A stretch of 11,281 bases of DNA from Solobacterium sp. UBA636 (lineage in GTDB: Bacteria; Bacillota_I; Bacilli_A; Erysipelotrichales; Erysipelotrichaceae): assembly GCA_002299675.1 (NCBI GenBank), contig DBOW01000090.1, forward strand, positions 7,744-19,024, given 5' to 3'. Under the pieces are notes generated by a model. That model was not told where the DNA came from and made no database searches. It saw nothing but the letters and a program-made list of their open reading frames with translations. Both the position numbers and the translations under genes were made by a program. Shown here in pieces: positions 6,821 through 11,281 of the stretch. Position 1 is the stretch's first letter, and each line of letters starts with the position of its first letter.

Positions 6821-7491
6821 TCAACTATATAGCCAACATTTCTGATGGTCCTGATTATATCGCCATATTCACCCAGTTTTTTTCTGAGGGTTTTTATATG
6901 CATATCCAGGGTTCTGGACTCACCCATGAAGTCAGTTCCCCAAACATAATCCATTATTTTTTCACGGCTTAAGACAATACCTTTGTTTACCAGTAAATAT
7001 CTTAAGAGTTCATATTCTTTATAGGTCAGATCAATATTTTCTCCAGAAATGGATACCTTCCTTTTTTCATCGTTTAAATTAAGATCTTTATAATTAATGA
7101 CAATGTGTTCATCCTCATTTTTGTTTGTACGTCTCAGTACCGCTTTGACTCGGGAAGTAAGTTCCATAATGGAGAAGGGCTTCTTTATATAGTCATCACT
7201 TCCTTCATCGAAGGCCTTAATGAGATCTATTTCACTTGATTTGGCAGTTACCATGATGGCCGGTATTCTGGCGGTTTCCGGATTTTTGCGGAGATTTCTT
7301 AAAATCTGATTGCCGTCTTCATCCGGCAGCATGATGTCAAGAAGAAAGAGATCTGGTTTTATTTTTGAAAGTTTCTCATACATATCTCTGGCACTGGAAA
7401 AGCCAGATACCTGATAGTTGGCATTTCTTAAAGCTATCTCTTCAATTTCCAGGATGTTTTCATCATCTTCTACTATATATATTAGAGCCAT
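6817..7491 (-). CDS. OmpR/PhoB-family response regulator
   Basis: The protein is 224 residues. The receiver domain (1-~118) shows the acidic pair EDD (8-10), phosphoacceptor Asp52 in LFLLDIMLPDEDG, Thr82 in IMVTAKS and Lys104 in YIKKPF. The C-terminal winged-helix domain (~128-224) has LTYKEYELLRYLLVNKG and SRTLDMHIKTLRKKLG as the recognition-helix region, ending RTIRNVGYIVE, as in PhoB/PhoP/WalR. When phosphorylated such regulators bind tandem direct repeats as dimers. The gene starts 1 nt after the stop of the transporter gene and overlaps the kinase gene by 4 nt, so all three are one transcript. It most likely binds the TTTACA-type repeats upstream of the transporter (inference). The Shine-Dalgarno sequence is weak, so coupling to the upstream gene is likely. 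Confidence 0.94.
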   Translation of the reverse strand: MALIYIVEDDENILEIEEIALRNANYQVSGFSSARDMYEKLSKIKPDLFLLDIMLPDEDGNQILRNLRKNPETARIPAIMVTAKSSEIDLIKAFDEGSDDYIKKPFSIMELTSRVKAVLRRTNKNEDEHIVINYKDLNLNDEKRKVSISGENIDLTYKEYELLRYLLVNKGIVLSREKIMDYVWGTDFMGESRTLDMHIKTLRKKLGEYGDIIRTIRNVGYIVE

Positions 7492-7492
7492 A

Positions 7493-9253
7493 TTATTTTT
7501 CCAGCTGGTACTCCTTTTCTAAGGCCAGATATTCTTCATGGAAGAACGAGCCTTCTTCTTTGTTTAAGTGTTTAATATATTCATGTGCGCCATAGTCATC
7601 AGTTCTGATTTCGATAATCGCAATACCCACATTTGAACAATGGTCAGAGATTCTTTCAATGTTGGTAATCAGATCTTCCAGAAGAAGGCCAAGCTCTATA
7701 GTGCATTTTCCTTCTCTTAGTCTTATTATATGTTTTTGTTTGGCTTCTTTGTTCAGTTTGTCGATTATTTCTTCCAGCGGTTCGATAGTTCTGGCAGCAC
7801 TTTCATCTTCTCTGATAAAGATGTTTACGGTTCTTGTGGTTATATCGGTCAGAGCACTGCACATAACTTTAAGATCTTTTTTTGCATAGTCAGAGAAAAC
7901 GAGCTTCTTTTTGGACATGTCTTTCATTATTCTATTGATATTGAAGGCGTGATCAGACATTCTTTCAAAATCATTGATGGAATGCAGAATGATTGACATT
8001 GTCTTAGAATCATTGTTTGAAATATTTTTGGAAGAGAGTTTAACAAGGAAAGCCGATATATAGTCTTCGTATTTGTCTATTTCATCTTCCATCTTCTTTA
8101 TCTGTTCGTAGCGTTCATTTGAATAATTTTCTATCTGTTTTAAGGACATGCCGATTATTTCACCGGTTTTAAGGGCCATTGATGAGGTGATTGTACGGCA
8201 TCTTTCCATAGCAAAGGCTGGAGTGTCCAATAGTCTTTCATCAAGAGTATATTCGAAGTTTTCTTTCTTTTCTTCGCCTTTATCTTTGATGGTAAGTTCG
8301 GCCAGTTTGAGCAGGACTTTATCGAATGGATAAAGAACAATCACGGTTACAATATTAAACAATGAATGGATTACCGCAATACCAAGTGGTGTGCAGGCAT
8401 CATTTAAAAAGGCAAAATGAACAAAGCTGTTAACTCCATAGAACACAGCCATAAAAAGGATGGTACCAATCATGTTGAAATAAAGATGAATTAAAGCCGC
8501 TCTTTTAGCATTTTTGCTGGCACCGATAGATGAAAGCAAAGATGTAATGCAGGTACCGATATTCTGTCCCATAATAATTGGAAGGGCAATGGCGTAGTTG
8601 ATTGATCCAGTAAGACACAGGGCCTGAAGTATGCCGACAGATGCCGAGCTTGACTGAATTATAGCGGTAACCAGAGCTCCGGCCGCCATACCTAATAGCG
8701 GGTTATGAAACAGGGTGAGAATAGAAACGAAGGTTTCGTTCTCGCTTAGACCGCTTACTGCATCCGACATGGAGGTCATGCCAAACATCAGTATCGAAAA
8801 GCCCAGGAAGATATTGCCGATATCTTTCTTTTTGTCGTCTTTGCCAGACATGATCATAATAATTCCCAGAACCGCAAAGACAGGGGAGAAGTTGGCTGGT
8901 TTTAACAGCTTAACCAGCAGGGAATCGCCCTGGATACCGGTTAGAGAAAGAATCCAGGAAGTGATTGTTGTACCAATATTGGCACCCATTATGACACCAA
9001 TCGCCTGTTTCAGGGCCATGATACCAGAATTGACAAAGCCGACAACCATTACGGTTGTGGCAGAACTTGACTGAATGATGGCAGTTACCACAACACCCAG
9101 AAGCACAGCCATAAATTTTCTGGATGTCAGTTTTTCAAGAATTTTTTCGAGCTTTCCGCCAGCCATTTTCTCCAGGTTGTCGCCCATAAGAGACATTCCA
9201 TACAGGAAAAGGGCCAGACCGCCTACTAAGTTTAATGCAGAAAAAATATCCAT
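7493..9253 (-). CDS. Na+/phosphate cotransporter (NptA-like) with C-terminal PhoU domain
   Basis: This 586-residue membrane protein has the two inverted Na/Pi_cotrans repeats. Each carries the signature QSSSA (61-65 and 200-204) followed by a GxNIGT motif (GANIGTT at 90-96, GQNIGTC at 229-235). These line the substrate site of the SLC34/NptA fold that imports inorganic phosphate with sodium. Hydrophobic segments fill residues 1-310. From ~345 to 565 the chain is helical and charged, with two PhoU-like three-helix repeats (SINDFERMSDHAFNI and LITNIERISDHCSNVG, the ExxD-type motifs). PhoU domains inhibit PhoR and uptake in other systems. The ATG at 9253 follows AAGAGGT by 6 nt. It is the first gene of an operon with the response regulator and kinase. 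No Pst ABC-transporter genes are nearby, so this looks like the local phosphate importer and sensor partner. Confidence 0.92.
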   Translation of the reverse strand: MDIFSALNLVGGLALFLYGMSLMGDNLEKMAGGKLEKILEKLTSRKFMAVLLGVVVTAIIQSSSATTVMVVGFVNSGIMALKQAIGVIMGANIGTTITSWILSLTGIQGDSLLVKLLKPANFSPVFAVLGIIMIMSGKDDKKKDIGNIFLGFSILMFGMTSMSDAVSGLSENETFVSILTLFHNPLLGMAAGALVTAIIQSSSASVGILQALCLTGSINYAIALPIIMGQNIGTCITSLLSSIGASKNAKRAALIHLYFNMIGTILFMAVFYGVNSFVHFAFLNDACTPLGIAVIHSLFNIVTVIVLYPFDKVLLKLAELTIKDKGEEKKENFEYTLDERLLDTPAFAMERCRTITSSMALKTGEIIGMSLKQIENYSNERYEQIKKMEDEIDKYEDYISAFLVKLSSKNISNNDSKTMSIILHSINDFERMSDHAFNINRIMKDMSKKKLVFSDYAKKDLKVMCSALTDITTRTVNIFIREDESAARTIEPLEEIIDKLNKEAKQKHIIRLREGKCTIELGLLLEDLITNIERISDHCSNVGIAIIEIRTDDYGAHEYIKHLNKEEGSFFHEEYLALEKEYQLEK

Positions 9254-9259
9254 ATATTT

Positions 9260-9266
9260 ACCTCTT
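9260..9266 (-). promoter_or_regulatory. Shine-Dalgarno of the Na+/phosphate cotransporter gene
   Basis: AAGAGGT on the minus strand lies 6 nt before the ATG at 9253. It is one of the strong ribosome binding sites in the window and settles this start. Confidence 0.8.
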
Positions 9267-9273
9267 CATGTAA

Positions 9274-9327
9274 ATATTAGGATATCAATGTAAAGCCAAA
9301 TGTATACTTATGTAAAATCTGTGTAAA
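9274..9327 (-). promoter_or_regulatory. Pho-box-like promoter of the phosphate transporter-TCS operon
   Basis: Reading the minus strand, TTTACA stands at 9327-9322 and 9316-9311, TATACA at 9306-9301, and TTTACA at 9294-9289, with steps of 11, 10 and 12 bp. A candidate -10 box TAATAT lies at 9279-9274, giving a start near 9267. The four hexamers then fall at about -22 to -60, where PhoP dimers bind TT(A/T/C)ACA repeats at activated promoters in Bacillus. There is no good -35 box, as expected for a promoter that needs an activator. The last TTTACA (9274-9269) is out of phase. AT-rich sequence raises the chance of such words, so confidence is moderate. Confidence 0.55.
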
Positions 9328-9332
9328 TTATT

Positions 9333-9563
9333 TTACTTTCGATTATAGAGCCAGACTGAAGCGTAGACAAAAGATAACAGAATTCCATAGCCGGTACTTA
9401 CCAGCACATATTTAAAATTGAAACTGATCATCATTGAAAATAGAAGACTCAAAGCGAAAACGGCCAGAGAAATCATTAATACCGTTATCGCAATAAAGAT
9501 GTTCTGTCTTTCTTTAAGCTTCATATTTTTTTCTTCAAGGTTTTTCCAGATCATTTCACACAT
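9333..9563 (-). CDS. Small membrane protein with two predicted helices, family unknown
   Basis: This 76-residue protein begins MCEMIWKNLEEKNMKLKERQ, a charged amphipathic segment. Two hydrophobic helices follow (about 22-46, IFIAITVLMISLAVFALSLLF, and 51-72, YVLVSTGYGILLSFVYASVWL), with only NRK after the second. I do not recognise a family. The ATG at 9563 is supported by GGAAG 7 nt upstream (within AAGGAAG, 9571-9577). The gene lies between the tRNA-His terminator and the Pho-box-like promoter of the transporter operon, on the same strand. It may be a separate unit or may read through into that operon, as I see no terminator in the 79-bp gap. Weak TTTACA-like words upstream are described separately. 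It is probably real given the start context and membrane-protein composition, but its function is unknown. Confidence 0.65.
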   Translation of the reverse strand: MCEMIWKNLEEKNMKLKERQNIFIAITVLMISLAVFALSLLFSMMISFNFKYVLVSTGYGILLSFVYASVWLYNRK

Positions 9564-9587
9564 GCTATCACTTCCTTTTACATCTTT

Positions 9588-9642
9588 AATTTATCCAACT
9601 ACTGTAAAATCAGAAGGTGCCTGAAAGTAAAATAAATGTAAA
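9588..9642 (-). promoter_or_regulatory. Candidate promoter of the small membrane protein gene with TTTACA-like words
   Basis: A weak -10-like TAAATT (9588-9593, minus strand) would start transcription near 9581. TTTACA occurs at 9603-9608 and 9637-9642 and TTTACT at 9626-9631; these fall at about -22, -56 and -45, the same register as in the transporter promoter, with the position near -34 missing. The farthest copy overlaps the T-tract of the tRNA terminator, so it may be incidental. Confidence 0.3.
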
Positions 9643-9664
9643 AAAACACCCCTGAGGGTGTTTT
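9643..9664 (-). terminator. Rho-independent terminator of tRNA-His
   Basis: AAAACACCC (9643-9651) pairs with GGGTGTTTT (9656-9664) around a CTGA loop. On the minus strand the hairpin follows the tRNA 3' end by 4 nt and is followed by a run of seven T. Confidence 0.88.
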
Positions 9665-9668
9665 AGTC

Positions 9669-9747
9669 TGGGGCGATCGACGAGACTCGAACTCGCGGAA
9701 TGCTAGAGCCACAATCTAGTGTGTTAACCAACTTCACCACGACCGCC
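9669..9747 (-). tRNA. tRNA-His (anticodon GTG)
   Basis: The minus strand folds as a tRNA. The anticodon stem is CTAGA/TCTAG around loop TTGTGGC with anticodon GTG, read as histidine. The acceptor has the extra G(-1) opposite C73 that histidyl-tRNA synthetase requires: 5' GGCGGTCG pairs with 3' CGATCGCC, with one G-U pair. The CCA end is encoded (9671-9669). The T-loop is GTTCGAG. One oddity is a C-U mismatch in the middle of the T-stem (CGCGA against TCTCG). A TATAAT box at 9758-9763 and a terminator at 9643-9664 make it a single-gene unit. Confidence 0.95.
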
Positions 9748-9757
9748 ATGCCTTGCA

Positions 9758-9787
9758 ATTATATAATATTCTTTTCCTAAAAAGCAA
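9758..9787 (-). promoter_or_regulatory. Promoter of tRNA-His
   Basis: On the minus strand a TATAAT (9758-9763) is preceded by TTGCTT (9782-9787) with an 18-bp spacer. The predicted start at ~9751 is 4 nt before the mature tRNA 5' end. It lies back to back with the plus-strand promoter of the metallopeptidase gene. Confidence 0.65.
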
Positions 9788-9794
9788 TATCTTC

Positions 9795-9800
9795 TATAAT
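9795..9800 (+). promoter_or_regulatory. -10 box of the metallopeptidase gene, leaderless start
   Basis: TATAAT ends 6 nt before the ATG at 9807, so transcription should begin at the start codon. The -35 region is weak (TTTTCC near 9772-9777). A second plus-strand TATAAT at 9762-9767 could give a longer transcript. Confidence 0.6.
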
Positions 9801-9806
9801 AATTTT

Positions 9807-10442
9807 ATGAAATATCAAATAGTAGTTGAAAGAAAAAAGGTTAAAGCTATCCGTATATCAATTAAAGAAGGCGTAGCTCATGTGAGCTGTCCATATTTTG
9901 TTTCTGATTCTTATCTTAAGAAAGTTATTGATGATAAAAGAGACTGGATAATTGAAACCATTAATAAACAGATAAATGATTCAAAGGTTTATATTGGTGA
10001 GTTTATATACTACAGGGGAAAGAAATACAGACTGACTGTAAAAGAAGGCAACAGAGCTGTAAGAGTTCTGAAAGATGAACTTATTATTTACTGTCGAAAC
10101 AACAATTATGAAAAAGCTCTATATGAATGCGGCAAAAAGGAAATAATGAGGGTGGTTGAAGAAAGACAGGATAAGTATCTTGGAATTCTAAGAGATTATG
10201 GTTATAATCAGACACCTGAATATCATATCAGTCATCTTACTTCCAAGTGGGGAGTGTGTTACTGTAACCGCAATGAAATAAGACTCAGTGACCGTCTGAT
10301 TCATTTTGATGATGAACATATTGAGGCGGTGTTATGGCATGAACTGCTTCATCTGGTCATACCCAATCATTCTAAGCGCTTTCATGAAGTTTTGAATCTG
10401 CATATGAGAGATTATGAGCGATTAATTAAGGAAATTAGATAA
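9807..10442 (+). CDS. YgjP-like zinc metallopeptidase (M48-related, DUF45)
   Basis: This 211-residue protein matches the YgjP family. The N-terminal half is a beta-rich region with IRISIKEGVAHVSCP and FIYYRGKKYRLTV. The C-terminal half carries the family signature SKWGVCYCNRNEIRLS (146-161) and the zinc site HELLH (178-182), with His188 in IPNHSKRFH as the third ligand and Glu179 as the catalytic base. The family is conserved but its substrates are not settled; it resembles SprT and WLM proteases, and I infer a cytoplasmic protease or hydrolase. The frame opens upstream at a TTG (9753), but that would place the TATAAT box inside the gene. The start MKYQIVVERKKVKAI at 9807 fits the family and is where transcription should begin. 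No Shine-Dalgarno sequence and no clear terminator follow, so read-through into the next gene is possible. Confidence 0.88.
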   Translation: MKYQIVVERKKVKAIRISIKEGVAHVSCPYFVSDSYLKKVIDDKRDWIIETINKQINDSKVYIGEFIYYRGKKYRLTVKEGNRAVRVLKDELIIYCRNNNYEKALYECGKKEIMRVVEERQDKYLGILRDYGYNQTPEYHISHLTSKWGVCYCNRNEIRLSDRLIHFDDEHIEAVLWHELLHLVIPNHSKRFHEVLNLHMRDYERLIKEIR

Positions 10443-10459
10443 TAATTAGTTAAATTAAT

Positions 10460-10471
10460 AACAAGCTTGTT
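10460..10471. promoter_or_regulatory. Palindrome AACAAGCTTGTT in the promoter of the HPr-LDH gene
   Basis: A perfect 12-bp palindrome lies one base upstream of the TATAAT box (10473-10478), inside the -35/-10 spacer. A protein bound there would block the promoter. It does not match the Rex operator pattern (TTGTGAAN4TTCACAA) or a catabolite-response element, so the factor is unknown. Confidence 0.45.
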
Positions 10472-10472
10472 T

Positions 10473-10494
10473 TATAATAAAAATGAACAAGGAG
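10473..10494 (+). promoter_or_regulatory. -10 box and Shine-Dalgarno of the HPr-LDH gene
   Basis: TATAAT (10473-10478) gives a predicted start near 10485. AAGGAG (10489-10494) is 11 nt before the ATG at 10506, slightly longer than usual. The -35 candidate TTAAAT (10450-10455) is weak. Confidence 0.65.
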
Positions 10495-10505
10495 AGTATT
10501 TTTAC

Positions 10506-11281
10506 ATGATTAAACTAAAGTATGTTGTTGAGAGTCCTGATGGTATTCACGCAAGACCTGCAGCCCTGCTGGCTAATTCCTGCGTTAACTATAAGAGCTC
10601 AGTAACTTTGTTATGCAATGGCAAGAAAGCTGAAGGAAACAATGTTCTGTCAATTCTGGCTTTAGGTGCAAATAAGGGTGATGAAGTTGAATTCGTGATT
10701 GATGGTGAGGATGAAGTAAAGACTGAGGCAAAAATCAGACATCTGCTTGATACTAAGTTCAACAGAGATGATAAACCTGATCAGCTGAATATCGTTTTCT
10801 TCGGTACAAAGAGTTATGACCGTACATTCTTCGAAGAACTGGCCAAGGATAAGGGTGAGGGTACTTACAACGTAAATATCAAGTTCCTGAAGTCAAGACT
10901 GACACTTGAATCTGTATCACTGGCTGAAGGTTTTGATGCAGTATGTATTTTCGTTAATGATGAATGTGGCAAGGATATTGTTGAAAGACTTCATGGCTAT
11001 GGCATTAAGCTGATTCTGTTACGCTGTGCCGGTTTCAACAACGTTGATTTAAATGCCTGCAAGGAATGTGGTATTACAGTACTTAGAGTACCTGCCTATT
11101 CTCCATACGCAGTTGCAGAACACGCAATGGCTACTTTACAGGAAGCTAACCGTCGTTTGAATAAGGCTTACAACAAGATTAGAGAAAACAACTTCGATCT
11201 GTCTGGCCTTTTAGGCTTGGATCTGCACAATAAAGTTGCCGGTATCATGGGTACTGGTAAGATTGGTGTCTGCATGGCCAA
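10506..11281 (+). CDS. HPr domain fused to LdhA-type D-lactate dehydrogenase (C-terminus outside window)
   Basis: The 258 visible residues form two parts. Residues 1-~85 are a complete HPr domain of the phosphotransferase system: YVVESPDGIHARPAALL contains the phosphoacceptor His15 with Arg17-Pro18, and NGK (38-40) and ILALGANKGDEVEFVIDG follow as in HPr. The regulatory Ser46 of Gram-positive HPr is Asn here. From ~93 the chain matches D-lactate dehydrogenase of the LdhA type: NIVFFGTKSYD, AVCIFVNDECG, LLRCAGFNNVDL (171-182), PAYSPYAVAEHA (196-207), and the NAD loop GTGKIG (249-254). LdhA reduces pyruvate to D-lactate with NADH. The catalytic Arg, Glu and His of the family lie beyond the window end. 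The ATG has a Shine-Dalgarno sequence, and HPr homology begins at residue 2. The frame is continuous across the junction, so it is a true fusion. That the HPr part tunes the enzyme through phosphorylation is inference. Confidence 0.92.
   Translation, partial: MIKLKYVVESPDGIHARPAALLANSCVNYKSSVTLLCNGKKAEGNNVLSILALGANKGDEVEFVIDGEDEVKTEAKIRHLLDTKFNRDDKPDQLNIVFFGTKSYDRTFFEELAKDKGEGTYNVNIKFLKSRLTLESVSLAEGFDAVCIFVNDECGKDIVERLHGYGIKLILLRCAGFNNVDLNACKECGITVLRVPAYSPYAVAEHAMATLQEANRRLNKAYNKIRENNFDLSGLLGLDLHNKVAGIMGTGKIGVCMA

Noticed and set aside
8715..9074. 119-codon plus-strand reading frame within the transporter gene
   Set aside because: It is antisense to the well-supported cotransporter, with composition expected from the opposite strand of a membrane protein gene and no start signals.
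9269..9274. A fifth TTTACA next to the transporter ribosome binding site
   Set aside because: It overlaps the candidate -10 box and is 20 bp from the next copy, out of the 10-12 bp register, so I do not count it in the Pho-box array.
9753..9806. Longer start for the YgjP-like metallopeptidase at TTG 9753
   Set aside because: The added residues do not resemble the family, and the TATAAT box (9795-9800) placed for the ATG at 9807 would lie inside the gene.
1..11281. Mobile element, prophage, CRISPR or riboswitch
   Set aside because: I saw no transposase or integrase, no spaced repeat array and no leader long enough for a known riboswitch; nearly all the sequence is taken by housekeeping-type genes.

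Overview
The window reads as ordinary chromosome of a low-GC Bacillota. PcrA/UvrD, the OmpR/PhoR-type two-component pair, the tRNA-His sequence and the Shine-Dalgarno motifs fit Bacillota. The compact layout and the HPr domain fused to an LdhA-type dehydrogenase make an Erysipelotrichia-like gut or oral bacterium my best guess; that lineage is an inference. I see no insertion sequence, prophage, CRISPR array or riboswitch.

Layout. Positions 1-545 (minus) hold the start of an RlmI-like SAM-dependent methyltransferase gene. It diverges across a 33-bp gap from pcrA (579-2753, plus), which overlaps a GNAT acetyltransferase gene (2740-3225). A separate promoter then drives a secreted NlpC/P60-CHAP-like cell-wall hydrolase (3274-3981). 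A bidirectional terminator separates it from a convergent minus-strand gene for an XRE-type DNA-binding domain fused to a multi-pass membrane protein (4004-5404). Next comes a tightly packed minus-strand operon: Na+/phosphate cotransporter with a C-terminal PhoU domain (7493-9253), OmpR/PhoB response regulator (6817-7491) and PhoR-like histidine kinase (5513-6820). Upstream lie a small two-helix membrane protein gene (9333-9563) and a tRNA-His gene (9669-9747), both minus. On the plus strand follow a YgjP-like zinc metallopeptidase (9807-10442) and, cut by the window end, a fusion of a PTS HPr domain to an LdhA-type D-lactate dehydrogenase (10506 onward).

How the genes work together. The transporter, PhoU domain, regulator and kinase look like a self-contained phosphate uptake and sensing unit. 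Its promoter carries four TTTACA-like hexamers at 10-12 bp steps, placed like the PhoP boxes of Bacillus. The HPr-dehydrogenase fusion suggests that sugar uptake through the PTS could speak directly to the lactate branch of fermentation: the phosphorylatable His15 is kept, while the Ser46 position is Asn.

Two styles of translation start coexist. Four genes (the methyltransferase, pcrA, the hydrolase, the metallopeptidase) have a -10 box ending 6-8 nt before the ATG and no ribosome binding site, so they are predicted leaderless. Others have clear Shine-Dalgarno sequences. The most unusual items are the HPr-LDH fusion, the Pho-box-like array on the transporter-TCS operon, and the cluster of predicted leaderless genes.
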